64,000 bases of DNA. Source: Flavobacteriaceae bacterium PS02334 (GTDB lineage: Bacteria > Bacteroidota > Bacteroidia > Flavobacteriales > Flavobacteriaceae). The DNA is taken from contig JASCOH010000010.1 of the NCBI GenBank assembly GCA_029959295.1, positions 1-64,000 on the forward strand, given 5' to 3'. This document shows, one piece after another, positions 46,571 to 56,166 of the stretch (its first letter is position 1; each line of letters starts with the position of its first letter). Position numbers and translations under genes: made by a program. The notes beneath the pieces are model-generated. The model had not been told where the DNA came from, did not search any database, and saw only the letters and a program-made list of their open reading frames with translations.

Positions 46571-46780
46571 ATGGATACAAAAAATCAAAACCAGAACCAA
46601 GGACAGAACAATCCAAAAAACCGAGGTACCGACCACCGAAGCGATACGAGAAAGCACCAGTACAAGGATCATGAGGAAGTAAATACCAACGACGAAAACT
46701 ACGATCCTGATACGCAGAAATTCGATGGCGAGGGGCCAGATTTCGACGACAAGAGGAACAACGAGGAAAAAAACAGTTAG
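46571..46780 (+). CDS. Small hydrophilic, disordered protein
   Basis: A 69-residue protein rich in N, Q, D, K and E, with no hydrophobic core. It begins MDTKNQNQNQGQNN and ends FDDKRNNEEKNS. The composition is that of a hydrophilin or desiccation-stress protein. I know no family. It is the first of the stress-like genes that continue to 56.8 kb. Confidence 0.6.
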   Translation: MDTKNQNQNQGQNNPKNRGTDHRSDTRKHQYKDHEEVNTNDENYDPDTQKFDGEGPDFDDKRNNEEKNS

Positions 46781-47377
46781 CGGATAAAGTCTAAAAAAAA
46801 ATACGCTGAACGAATTTTACCAACTGCAGTACGCAGAATGCACTTTCTTTTTTGAACAAGGCCGGCGGGCTTTCCGGCCGTTCAAATGCAATAAGACCAC
46901 AATCGGAGGCTTTGCTCGGAATTCCGTTCAGCAACATGATAATACGTCGATAGGCATATCGTACTGCTTTAAGAAATTCGACCTTGCGATTATGGGTGCA
47001 AAAAGATATACTTGCAGGACTGGGTAGCGCTATTGCCGCTACTACGCAGTCTTTCAGATATAGCGCGAGACATATACTAATTTCCGCTTTCCAGTGCCCC
47101 GATTACGCATTACAAAGTTATAACATATACTCTAGGAACAACATTGATTCTTTTACATCAAACGGCCACGATTGCATCCGTGCCAATTTTAGCGATTGCT
47201 TCAGCGCGGCCACCATGCAGGACCTCCTAGGGCGCGGTACTGTTTGAAAATTACGCAGGAATGGGAAGGATGCGCCATACGCTCGATTATCCACTCCTAA
47301 ATTTAAACCAGTAATTAAACCAGTAAAAAGAACGCAATAGGCTGCCAGGCAGATTAATACTCCAAACACGATTAGGA
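46781..47377. other. Intergenic with a GC-rich hairpin
   Basis: TTGAAC and GGCCGG at 46852-46865 pair with CCGGCC and GTTCAA at 46874-46885. No T run follows. Only short open frames occur in the rest, without coding character. Confidence 0.45.
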
Positions 47378-48970
47378 ATGGAAAAATTTAATACAGTTGA
47401 GGAAGAAATTTCAAGCGGTTCCAATATTTCATATTGGACAGATTCCAGCGAACCGCTTATCTATCAAAAAATTGACGGCGATAAAGAAACTGAGGTTCTG
47501 GTTATCGGCGGCGGCATTGCAGGCCTTACGACGGCCTATTGCCTGGCAAGAAACGGAAAGAAGGTCATCTTGGTCGAAGATGGCTATCTCGGAAGCGGCG
47601 AAACAGGAAGAACCACAGCACACATTACTTATGCCCTGGATGACAGATATTATGAAATTGAGTCGATTTTAGGAGAAGAGAAATCAAGGCTTGCTGCCGA
47701 GAGCCACAAGGCAGCAATTGATTGGATTTCAAGAATTGTAAAGCTGGAAGGCTTCGACTGCTGTTTCAAGCACGCAGACGGCTACCTTTTCATCGATCCG
47801 AGCGACGATGCTGATAATTTGGACAGGGAATTCGAAGCTACCCGAAAGGCAGGGCTCCCCACAGAAATACGTACCGGGATTCCGGGAGTGGCCAATAGTA
47901 TTGATGAGAGGTACCTGTTGTTTCCGCAACAGGCACAGTTCCATGTTCTGAAGTACCTTGACGGGCTTGCAAAGGCTATTGTCCGGATGGGAGGCAAAAT
48001 TTATACCGAATCGAGCGCCCAGGATATCACCAGCGAGGGCGCGAGGGTCAATGAATTTACCGTACAGGCGCAAAATATCGTAGTGGCCACCAACACGCCC
48101 GTCAACAATAAGCTTGCACTTCATACGAAGCAGACCGCCTATAGGACCTATGTAGTGGCTGCGAAAATAGAAAAGGGCAGCTTGCCTTACTCAATGTGGT
48201 GGGACAGCGGCAACCAGAATTCAAAATGGCCAGCAAAACCGTACCATTACGCACGCCTTGAGCCCTTTGACAAAGAATATGATCTGCTGATCTGTGGTGG
48301 CGAAGACCACAAGACCGGCCAGCCAGAAAAGGAAGACTGCACGGAAGAGGAGCGTTACCAGAATCTTGCCGCCTGGGCGCATGAAAAGTTCCCTTGCTTT
48401 TCAGAAATAATTTATAAGTGGTCCGGGCAGGTAATGGAGCCTGTCGACTGCATGGGCTTTATGGGGAAAAATCCGGGAAACGATAATATCTACGTCATCA
48501 GCGGCGATTCCGGCAACGGCATGACGCACTGCACGATCGGGGCGCTGCTGATTACTGACCTTATAATGCAGCGCAAAAACGAATGGGAGGAGCTCTACAG
48601 CCCCTCCCGGATCACCTTCAGCGAAACCGCAGCGTACTTATCAGAAATGGGCGGTATGGCCTACAATATGGCTAAAGATTGGATTTCATCAGGCAATATT
48701 GAGGAATTGTCAGATTTAAAGCCTGGAGAAGGCGGCGTTATTTCAGACGGCTTCGAAAAGATTGCAGCTTATCGAGACGCAGATGGAACTTTGAAAGCCT
48801 GCTCAGCAGTCTGCCCGCATCTTGGCGGCATTTTAAGGTGGAATCCTGACGAAAAATCATTTGACTGCCCGCTGCACGGTTCCCGTTTCAGCACTGATGG
48901 CACGGTTATCAACGGGCCATCCGAAAAAGGACTGAAGACGATAGAAATTAAAAATAGAAATAACGGATAA
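47378..48970 (+). CDS. FAD-dependent oxidoreductase with C-terminal Rieske domain
   Basis: A 530-residue soluble enzyme. The N-terminal Rossmann motif is VIGGGIAGLTTAYCLA, followed by GSGETGRTTAH; the middle matches the DAO-type FAD fold. The last 100 residues are a Rieske [2Fe-2S] domain with CPHLGG and CPLHGSRF, giving the two Cys-x-His pairs. Such fusions catalyse redox reactions on small amines or act as electron-transfer proteins; the substrate is unknown. In the stress-gene neighbourhood, a role in detoxification is only an inference. Confidence 0.88.
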   Translation: MEKFNTVEEEISSGSNISYWTDSSEPLIYQKIDGDKETEVLVIGGGIAGLTTAYCLARNGKKVILVEDGYLGSGETGRTTAHITYALDDRYYEIESILGEEKSRLAAESHKAAIDWISRIVKLEGFDCCFKHADGYLFIDPSDDADNLDREFEATRKAGLPTEIRTGIPGVANSIDERYLLFPQQAQFHVLKYLDGLAKAIVRMGGKIYTESSAQDITSEGARVNEFTVQAQNIVVATNTPVNNKLALHTKQTAYRTYVVAAKIEKGSLPYSMWWDSGNQNSKWPAKPYHYARLEPFDKEYDLLICGGEDHKTGQPEKEDCTEEERYQNLAAWAHEKFPCFSEIIYKWSGQVMEPVDCMGFMGKNPGNDNIYVISGDSGNGMTHCTIGALLITDLIMQRKNEWEELYSPSRITFSETAAYLSEMGGMAYNMAKDWISSGNIEELSDLKPGEGGVISDGFEKIAAYRDADGTLKACSAVCPHLGGILRWNPDEKSFDCPLHGSRFSTDGTVINGPSEKGLKTIEIKNRNNG

Positions 48971-49201
48971 TACGATATCAGAAATTGTAATGCGGTGCGC
49001 CAGAGCCCTTGCCCGCCGCAAATCGAAAATCGCGTTCTTAGAAAGTAGCAGGGACGGCGGAAGACGCTACTAAGATCTTTAAGCGCGGGTTGCAATGCCA
49101 GTCACTGGACTTATGGCCCTGCGGCGGCGAGACCGGTCAAAAGCCTGCTTGAAAAATTTTACTATATATTTTATCTTTTATAAGGCGAGGGCTGCATAGC
49201 G

Positions 49202-49330
49202 CATCAAGAAGTATTGTTTGGGCTGAAAGACATAATTGATGCAGAACGCGCATTGGCAAAAATGCTTCCGAAGATGGCAGGCAGTGCATTTGATCCCGGA
49301 CTGAAAGCTTCGATCGGGGGAGCATGCTGC
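49202..49330 (+). pseudogene. Fragment of a ferritin-like DUF892 gene
   Basis: About 40 codons read LKDIIDAERALAKMLPKMAG and SAFDPGLKAS, clearly similar to LKDIVYAERALVKALPKMAN and NAFDPGLKAS of the intact gene at 56167. Upstream and downstream parts are missing. It is a leftover of a second DUF892 copy. Confidence 0.75.
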
Positions 49331-49372
49331 AGCAAAATTAGATTTACTATAAAATAAGCTCTAGAATGTCTC

Positions 49373-50080
49373 ATGAAAGACACGGTACTAGCTACAGGCT
49401 TTTCGAGTTTTAATACTAGGGACTGGTCAGGAATTTTTTATCCTGGAGACCTGCCACGCAGTAAGTTTTTCTAATTTTACGCGTCGCATTTTCCAACGTG
49501 CGAACTTAACTCCACTTTTTATAATTTTCCAACTCTGAGAACTTTGCAGAACTGGCATACCAAGACCCCCGAAAATTTCCTGTTTTTGGTAAAAGCGACG
49601 AAGATCATAACGCACGTGAAAAGGCTTGAGAATCGCACTGAAGAATCCAGGCTTTTACAGGGCAGGCTGCGAAGGACTCAAAGACAGGCTGCAGCGCACC
49701 CTCTTGCAGCTGCCGCCGAGTCTTATTTCTACTCCACAAATATTATTCCTGCTCCTGCAGGATCTCCAGCCCCAATGTAACGATGTCGTAGAATTTAGAA
49801 ATGAAAGCGGTTGGAGACCTGATGTTTTTGAAGCCTTCAGGGAGACGGCACCAAGTTCTGTTGCCCAAATTATCCAAATCTCCCTTCAGATATTATCCAA
49901 ACCACTCCGATAGGATATATCCGTTTTCATGGGAATCCGAGGCCCTTTTATTCGCGTCATCCGCAGCACGAATTGCGGCGAACCTGCCAAGAAATCAGGA
50001 GAAAGGCATTCGGGAAAGTATTTATCTATTTATAGGAGAATCTGCCAGCCTTTCGGATGAAATCGCCAAAGTGAAATGCT
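49373..50080 (+). pseudogene. Decayed DUF72 (YecE-like) gene
   Basis: Pieces of a DUF72 protein follow each other in three frames. The first frame reads GFSSFNTRDWSGIFYPGDLP, then a TAA, then FYASHFPTCELNSTFYNFPT and KTPENFLFLVKATKIITHV. A second reads FYRAGCEGLKDRLQRTLLQL and NDVVEFRNESGWRPDVFEA. The last has YIRFHGNPRPFYSRHPQHEL and GKVFIYL. The order and spacing match a full-length gene broken by at least two frameshifts and one or more stops. Confidence 0.8.
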
Positions 50081-50387
50081 AGAACCGGGCCCTGCCCTGC
50101 CCATAAAATATCGATAGGATGACAATGGCACAAGCGCGGATACCTCAGAACATCCTTGCTCCCGCCACGCAGATCAGAAAAACCAGGCTGCTAAAGAACG
50201 GGCTGCCATCTCCAGAAGATAGCAGAAGAATAACATCCAAACGAGACGCTTCCTTCGCTGAGACAGCAGCATTTCAAGCCGGCGTATTCAGCGCCAGTAT
50301 TAATTTTATGATAAATTAAACAGTGCAAATATTGCTTTTTGCGATCTAACACGTTAATTTATGACAGAAACACATTCAATACACTAG

Positions 50388-50835
50388 ATGCGAGAGACAG
50401 CCAATTTAAAACTAGCATTGGCAGAAGACGATGAAGACGACAGGGAATTCTTTCAAGAAGTGCTGCTGACAATCGCTCCGGATGCCACTTTAAAGTTCTA
50501 CAAGAACGGCCTGAAACTGGTCAACGGACTTTCAGAAAATATAGAGGAGCTTCCCGATATCGTTTTCCTGGACCTGAACATGGCGGTCATGAGCGGCATC
50601 CAAGCCCTTGAAGAAATAAGAAGCAGAGCGTTTTTCAAGAAGATTCCCGTGATCGCCATTTATTCCACATCGGCCCTAGAAACTGACCAGCAAACAGCGT
50701 TCGGATTAGGCGGACGCCTTTTTAAGCAAGCCAAACGATTACGGCGACCTGAAGTCGCTCCTCCAGCAGGTGCTCGACATTGATTGGAAAAACAAGGGGC
50801 CCGGAAAGCTGAACTTCGTCACCACTCCTGGGTAA
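50388..50835 (+). pseudogene. Decayed single-domain response regulator
   Basis: A receiver domain starting LALAEDDEDDREFFQEVLL, with FLDLNMAVMSG and IYSTSALETD. Near 50705 the frame shifts (about two bases lost). In the new frame the normal ending follows: ADAFLSKPNDYGDLKSLLQQ, then DWKNKGPGKLNFVTTPG and a stop at 50835. It resembles the intact receiver at 22354 in its last 40 residues. As it stands, the regulator ends with a foreign tail and lacks the conserved lysine. Confidence 0.78.
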
Positions 50836-51219
50836 CGCAGCATCCTCGCAGAAGTTTGTGCATTACCCAGGCCCGCCATTTTATCACCCCAGAAAAAAAA
50901 CAACCAGATTATAATCGAACGCCTAGGAGCCTAAAAGCGTGTCGGGCGATTATGCTGCTCCGGCCGCCCCGCTTTCAGCTCGCCACTGAATAGATACTGA
51001 GCGATGCAGCGGGAGCAGCATTCAGTGGTACAGCTGTTAGATAAACTTTTCCGCCACGCCGCCTCTCCCCCATGCCGTCCTAACCTCCTTCTCGACATCT
51101 GCAATAATTTTTAACATTTTGCTATAATCGGCAGTGGACAGATTTTCCTAACTTTATGTACAGACTTTCAAAAATGCCGATGGCATTTGCAGAGTTTCTT
51201 AATAATCTGACTCAACGCG
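50836..51219. other. Intergenic, no supported gene
   Basis: Open frames here are short. A TAACTTTA near 51150 resembles the -7 box except for the last base and could be the promoter of the SDR gene. Confidence 0.35.
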
Positions 51220-51969
51220 ATGGAAAAATTCAACGACTACCTTCCCCAAACGATCTCAGGGAAAAACGTGCTGGTAACAGGGGGCACAACTGGAATAGGC
51301 CGGGCGACGGCACTGCTGCTATCCAGTCTCGGGGCCAACGTTATTGTCGCTGGGCTCCAAAGGGAGCATCTTTTAGAAGCCCTCCACGATATCAAGCCGG
51401 TCGCCGCGGGAACAGTCCACGGCGTGCTGGCCGATCTGGCGACAGAAGGCGGCATCGGCAAGCTCTTTGCCGACACGGCCGCAAGTTTTGGAAAGCTCGA
51501 CATACTGATAAATAATGCAGCGCTTCCCTATGGCACTACCGGGGAGGGAGACTATCAAGAGTGGCAGCGGGTAGTTTCTACGAACCTGCTTGCCTATATG
51601 GCCTGCTGTGCGGAAGCCATAAAGCTAATGCCCGGCGGAGGCCACATCGTCAATATAGGCTCTATGAGCGCCGACGTTCGGGAAGAAACAGGTTCCGTTT
51701 ATGTTGCAACAAAATCCGGAGTCCAAGGATTCTCCGAATCCCTCCGAAAATCTGCAAACAAGCAAGGTATCAAGGTAACGCTCATAGAGCCTGGAGCTGT
51801 CGACACCGACATGCAGCCAGAGTCCGGACCAGAAAAATTGAAAAAAGTAAAGGCCATGGAAATGCTCGCTGCAGACGACATAGCCATGAGCGTGCTGTAC
51901 TGCCTTTCACAGCCGAAGCGCTGCGACATCGTGGAGCTGAAAATCAGGCCGCACCTGCAGCTTATCTAG
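51220..51969 (+). CDS. Short-chain dehydrogenase/reductase (SDR)
   Basis: A 249-residue classical SDR. NAD(P) motif TGGTTGIGRATALLLSSLGA, NNAALPYG, the catalytic serine in NIGSMSA and YVATKSG with the Tyr/Lys pair are all present. The C-terminal part EPGAVDTDMQPESGPEKL is typical of oxidoreductases near stress genes. Substrate unknown. The gene at 52003 follows 33 bases later and is likely cotranscribed. Confidence 0.88.
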   Translation: MEKFNDYLPQTISGKNVLVTGGTTGIGRATALLLSSLGANVIVAGLQREHLLEALHDIKPVAAGTVHGVLADLATEGGIGKLFADTAASFGKLDILINNAALPYGTTGEGDYQEWQRVVSTNLLAYMACCAEAIKLMPGGGHIVNIGSMSADVREETGSVYVATKSGVQGFSESLRKSANKQGIKVTLIEPGAVDTDMQPESGPEKLKKVKAMEMLAADDIAMSVLYCLSQPKRCDIVELKIRPHLQLI

Positions 51970-52002
51970 GCGCCTATAATATACCAACTAAATAGAATAA
52001 TT

Positions 52003-54231
52003 ATGAAGCCTATTGCAGCATGGACAGTATCCTCACAGGACAGTCTTGAAAACGGTGACCTGTTGATGGAAAAAAATATAGGAGGATATCCCCTAAAGGT
52101 TATTTTCGACGGCTTCTCGCTGTGGTTCGTGTCACAATGGACGGCTGGGGGGCGCGTTGCCTTCCGAGGCGGGCTTCCCAGCAACGAGAGGCTGGAATTG
52201 AAGCATAGCCGCAACACTCCAGGTGGCGCCAATTTTACGCTTGAAGGCAGCAGCGCCAGCACAAAAATAACACTGCGGTTTCCCGATCCTGGAAAGCCCA
52301 TATTTAGATATACCGTCTCCCTCGCCCCGTCTCTGGACCTTCTCGTACCTTACACGCCCAGGGATATTATGCCCTTATTTAATGGAAACGGAAGGACACA
52401 GAATACGGACGGGATTGTGCATGCAAGCCAGGTCGGGATGCGCTCAGGCCTGCTGTTCTTTACGCTGGAGCAGCCTGCAGGCGGTTCGGTGTTTTATTTC
52501 CAAAACCTTACGGCGCTTAACAAGTTCTGTGAAGCGACCGGTACTTCGGCTGGCGACCTTGTCGGCGGCTCCTGGCCCGAAATCGGCATGAAACTTCCTC
52601 CCACCGAGCCTGGCAGGCCGCTGAAAAAAAACGAGGAATATATAATTTCTGACGCGTTTGTAAAACTCAGTGACGACCTGCCCGCCAATAATTACGAAAT
52701 GTCCGGGCAATTTTTAAATCATCTCGCCGACATTTACGAAATGCTTCCCCTGCCGCCGACCAGATACCACGACTGGCCGGACATCCTCCACAGGGGACTT
52801 GAAGGGCTGTCAGAGCACAAGGGCTGCTGGAAATTTGCTGACGGCCGTTCTTACCTAAATGCCTATGTCAGCGACTATAAGACGCCTCCAGAAAGCATGG
52901 TCCAGCTCGCAGTGCTTCTGCCTCTTACAGATTTTGACCAGTGGAGTGGCGAAGACCACCACCCCGTAATCGAGACGCTGCGCAATGGCCTCGAAAATTT
53001 TTTCGACCCGCAGCTGGGCACGGTCGTACGCTGGCTGCCCGCATTACAAAAGAACCTTGACTGGAGCGAGGAGCAGAAGGAGCCGGAAGTCATGGATTCC
53101 TGGTACCTGCACCATCCGCTTCTCAATCTCTCTAGATTGGCGCTGAAAGGTGACGCAAAAGCGGAAAAATTATTACTGGATTCCATTGGATATGTCATCA
53201 AGGTAGCCCGCCATTTTAAATATCGATGGCCTGTCTTCTACAAGATGGCCACGCTGGAAGTGCTGAAAGAAGAGACGGCTCCGGGACAGGGCGGCGAAAA
53301 AGACGTTCCGGGCGCCTATGCGCACCTGATGCTGCAGACCTGGAAGCTGACAGGCAAGAAGGTATATCTTGAGGAAGCCGTCAAGGCTGCAAAAAAATTG
53401 GACGGGCTGGGGCTGGACATTTTCTATCAGGCCAACAATACTGCTTTTTCCGCTGGAGCATTGCTTAGGCTTTATAAAGAAACCGGCGATAAGCTGTTCC
53501 TTGACCTCAGCCATCTCTGCATCGCTGCGGTCATGAAAAATGTACAGCTTTGGGAATGCAATTACGGAAATGCAAAACATTATCCAACTTTTTTTGCAGT
53601 CTACCCGCTTAAAGACGCGCCATATACGGCAGCCTACGAGGAACAGGAAGTTTTTTCAGCATTTCATGAATTTTTGCAGGAGGCCGAAGGTGTTGAAGAG
53701 GTGCTTCCTTCCGTAAGGCTGCTGCTTGCAGAATGCCTCCGCAATATCATCAACAGGGTCGCCTACTATTATCCGCCAATGTTGCCCAGGGAGGTCATTG
53801 CGGAGGGCAAGGATGTGAAGACTGGGGAAATCGATCCGAATTTGTGGATAGCGCTTGAAGACCTGCAGGATGGCTGGAACAGGTCGGGGCAGGTCGGACA
53901 GGAAGTATATGGTGCCGGAGTCGCATTCGGTATCGTGCCGCGCCAGTACCATAAAGTCCCGCAGGGCGGTTTCATGCTATTTGCGGACTATCCCGCCGGC
54001 AATTTCAGGAGAAGGAAGAATTCGCTTGCTTTCCAGCTGAAAGGCGGCAGTTCGATGCATTGCAGAATAGCGATATTGCCTCTCGAGAAAGGAATGACGA
54101 TGCCTGAAGTAAGGATACAAGCTGGAAGATCGGCAAAAGACAGGAAGGAAATAGCCCCCCTGTCAGGCATAAAGGGAAAACGTGCAGAATACAGCATCAA
54201 CGGAAACTGCTCGGTAAAAATAACCTGGTAG
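52003..54231 (+). CDS. Uncharacterised 742-residue protein, probably an alpha/alpha-toroid fold
   Basis: A long cytosolic protein with no signal peptide. The N-terminal 220 residues are beta-rich (FDGFSLWFVSQWTAGGRVAF onward). From about residue 230 to 640 there are regular helical pairs with tryptophan- and tyrosine-rich loops (SGQFLNHLADIYEMLPLPPT, MDSWYLHHPLLNLSRLAL, YAHLMLQTWKLTGKKVYLEE, LHLCIAAV-like), which suggests a six-hairpin glycosidase or lyase-like toroid. A beta domain closes the protein. I recognise no family. It is next to the SDR and may act on a carbohydrate-like compound. Confidence 0.6.
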   Translation: MKPIAAWTVSSQDSLENGDLLMEKNIGGYPLKVIFDGFSLWFVSQWTAGGRVAFRGGLPSNERLELKHSRNTPGGANFTLEGSSASTKITLRFPDPGKPIFRYTVSLAPSLDLLVPYTPRDIMPLFNGNGRTQNTDGIVHASQVGMRSGLLFFTLEQPAGGSVFYFQNLTALNKFCEATGTSAGDLVGGSWPEIGMKLPPTEPGRPLKKNEEYIISDAFVKLSDDLPANNYEMSGQFLNHLADIYEMLPLPPTRYHDWPDILHRGLEGLSEHKGCWKFADGRSYLNAYVSDYKTPPESMVQLAVLLPLTDFDQWSGEDHHPVIETLRNGLENFFDPQLGTVVRWLPALQKNLDWSEEQKEPEVMDSWYLHHPLLNLSRLALKGDAKAEKLLLDSIGYVIKVARHFKYRWPVFYKMATLEVLKEETAPGQGGEKDVPGAYAHLMLQTWKLTGKKVYLEEAVKAAKKLDGLGLDIFYQANNTAFSAGALLRLYKETGDKLFLDLSHLCIAAVMKNVQLWECNYGNAKHYPTFFAVYPLKDAPYTAAYEEQEVFSAFHEFLQEAEGVEEVLPSVRLLLAECLRNIINRVAYYYPPMLPREVIAEGKDVKTGEIDPNLWIALEDLQDGWNRSGQVGQEVYGAGVAFGIVPRQYHKVPQGGFMLFADYPAGNFRRRKNSLAFQLKGGSSMHCRIAILPLEKGMTMPEVRIQAGRSAKDRKEIAPLSGIKGKRAEYSINGNCSVKITW

Positions 54232-54308
54232 GCTTTACGGCTATTATGCAATGCAAAAAGATTTCCAGATACCGCTAAAAAAATTGGCAATGCACAAAAA
54301 GATACTGT

Positions 54309-54893
54309 ATGAAAAAGCGCATATACAACCAGATGTCACTTTTTGGGCCGCTCTACGCCTATCTAGCAGTCCTCTCACCGCCCGTATCGATCAGAAACCA
54401 AATCGCTTCGCTAAAAAGGGAATTGGATGCGATTGCCGGGATAGGAGAAAGGAATCTGCATTCGATCGGACATATCACGCTTATCGACAGCTTGACTGAC
54501 GATTCCTGTTTCCAAAACACCGTAGCCAAAATGCTGCAGCCTGCGGAACCTTTCCGGGTAAGATTAAAAAATGCAAATACATTCAATCATGGCCGGTACA
54601 GCACGCTTTATCTTGAAATTGAGGATCCCCTGCCGATTGTCGGCTTAATGGAGTCGCTTAAATCGCCCTACAAGACTCCGCACCTCAGCATAGCCAAGAG
54701 ACTGCCGAACGACAGGGCAGAAATCCTAAAAAGCTACCTTCGGGACAAATGCTATGAGGCGGAATGGCTCTGCGCGGAAGTCAAGGTATTGAGAAAACGC
54801 ATGTCTGAAAAGCACCTGGGATTCAGGGAATCATTTACAATACCACTTCAAAAGATACTTCCAGCCCGCAACCAGACTGGTGAAGGATTATAA
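54309..54893 (+). CDS. 2H phosphoesterase / 2'-5' RNA ligase-like protein
   Basis: A 194-residue member of the 2H phosphoesterase superfamily. The two catalytic tetrads are visible: HITLID near residue 55 and HLSIAKR near residue 122. Between them lies a conserved LRLKNANTFNHGRYSTL-like segment. Some family members ligate or cleave 2'-5' linked RNA or cyclic phosphates. The substrate here is unknown. It is 77 bases after the 742-residue gene. Confidence 0.82.
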   Translation: MKKRIYNQMSLFGPLYAYLAVLSPPVSIRNQIASLKRELDAIAGIGERNLHSIGHITLIDSLTDDSCFQNTVAKMLQPAEPFRVRLKNANTFNHGRYSTLYLEIEDPLPIVGLMESLKSPYKTPHLSIAKRLPNDRAEILKSYLRDKCYEAEWLCAEVKVLRKRMSEKHLGFRESFTIPLQKILPARNQTGEGL

Positions 54894-54973
54894 ATTTTAT
54901 AATAAATACTTTGAGAAATGTAAAATTAACAAATGTATAATGTCGGAACTTTATTATTGTAAATAAAAAGAAA

Positions 54974-55630
54974 ATGAAAAAGTTTTTCCGGAATAATTCG
55001 CTATCCGTATGCTTCGCGGTACTTTTTATGCTGTCCCTATTTGGGCAGGCCTATTTTGGTTATGAGGAATATCTGAAGGAACTTTCAGACTTGGGTGGGG
55101 CGCCGGTTGGATTCTGGCAATATCTGTCGTCAGGCCATTTCCTGCAGGCCACTTTTGAAAACTGGGAGTCCGAATTTCTTCAGATGGCGCTCTTTGTCGT
55201 ACTGACCATTTTCCTGCAGCAGAAAGGTTCTTCTGAGTCAAAAGATTTCGACAAGGAGGAAGAAGTCGATCGCGAGCCCGACCCTTCCCGAAAAGATGCG
55301 CCATGGCCCGTCAGGAAAGGCGGCTGGATGCTTGCGTTATACAGGCATTCGCTTACAATCGTTCTTTCATTCCTATTCCTGGCCAGTTTCGCAGGACATT
55401 TTTACGGCAGCCTGAAAGATGAAAACCTGCAGAGGGCGCTAAAGGGCCTTCCTGCTGAAAGTTCAGGAACTTACAGCGTCGACTCGCGCTTCTGGTTTGA
55501 GTCCTTCCAAAACTGGCAGAGCGAATTCCTCTCAATATTCGCAATCATAATCCTCTCGATATTCCTGCGCCAGAAAGGCTCTCCGCAGTCTAAGCCTGTC
55601 GATGCGCCCAATAGCGAGACAGGAGGATAA
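54974..55630 (+). CDS. DUF6766 family membrane protein with internal duplication
   Basis: A 218-residue protein built from two similar halves. Each has an N-terminal membrane helix (LSVCFAVLFMLSLFGQAYFG and IVLSFLFLASFAGHFYGSL), a loop, the block FENWESEFLQMALFVVLTIF or FQNWQSEFLSIFAIIILSIF, and LRQKGSPQSK or LQQKGSSESK. This suggests an inner-membrane protein with four segments. DUF6766 members are found in stress loci; the function is not known. A charged linker joins the halves. Confidence 0.75.
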   Translation: MKKFFRNNSLSVCFAVLFMLSLFGQAYFGYEEYLKELSDLGGAPVGFWQYLSSGHFLQATFENWESEFLQMALFVVLTIFLQQKGSSESKDFDKEEEVDREPDPSRKDAPWPVRKGGWMLALYRHSLTIVLSFLFLASFAGHFYGSLKDENLQRALKGLPAESSGTYSVDSRFWFESFQNWQSEFLSIFAIIILSIFLRQKGSPQSKPVDAPNSETGG

Positions 55631-55645
55631 TTAAATACTATAATT

Positions 55646-56140
55646 ATGCCATCAGAAAAAGTCAGGGCATGCGCAAAGGCCATTGCCGAAAAAGAGTGGA
55701 AAATTGCATTTGTGGAAAGTGCCACCGCAGGCCGGATGTGCTCTGAATTTTCGCTGACCGAAAATTCAGGAGATATACTGCGCGGGGGCATATCCTGCTA
55801 CGAAGTATTCATAAAGGAAAACATCCTCAAGGTCCCGCATGAGCTGATTGAAAAGCATACTCCTGAATCTGCAGCAGTTACCGAATCGCTTGCGCAAAAC
55901 GCCCTGCCGCTATTCAAGTCAGAAATTGTTGTGGCCGTTACAGGGCTTGTGGCTCCCGGAGGAAGCGAGACGCCTGAAAAGCCTGTAGGGACAATGTTTC
56001 TCCATATCATGATGGCCGGCAGGGCTCTTTCCCACAGGGAAGTCTTCAAGGGAAAGCCTGAGGATATAGTGCTGCAGGCGATCGACAGGGCTGCAGGACT
56101 GATTACAGGCGCTCTGGAAAAATCAGGACTATCTATATAA
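55646..56140 (+). CDS. CinA family protein (nicotinamide-nucleotide amidase domain)
   Basis: A 164-residue single-domain CinA/PncC-type protein. It has AFVESATAGRMCSEFSLTEN, RGGISCYEVFIKENILKVP, AVTGLVAPGGSETPEKPVG and IVLQAIDRAAGLI, the family set with the conserved serine and threonine. The domain deamidates NMN to NaMN. It starts 15 bases after the DUF6766 stop, so it is probably in the same operon. Confidence 0.85.
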   Translation: MPSEKVRACAKAIAEKEWKIAFVESATAGRMCSEFSLTENSGDILRGGISCYEVFIKENILKVPHELIEKHTPESAAVTESLAQNALPLFKSEIVVAVTGLVAPGGSETPEKPVGTMFLHIMMAGRALSHREVFKGKPEDIVLQAIDRAAGLITGALEKSGLSI

Positions 56141-56166
56141 TTCAATAATAATTAAACACAGCAATC

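Noticed and set aside
47118-47369. 83-codon minus-strand frame with a hydrophobic start
   Set aside because: No family, no supporting context, and it ends opposite the promoter area of the Rieske gene.
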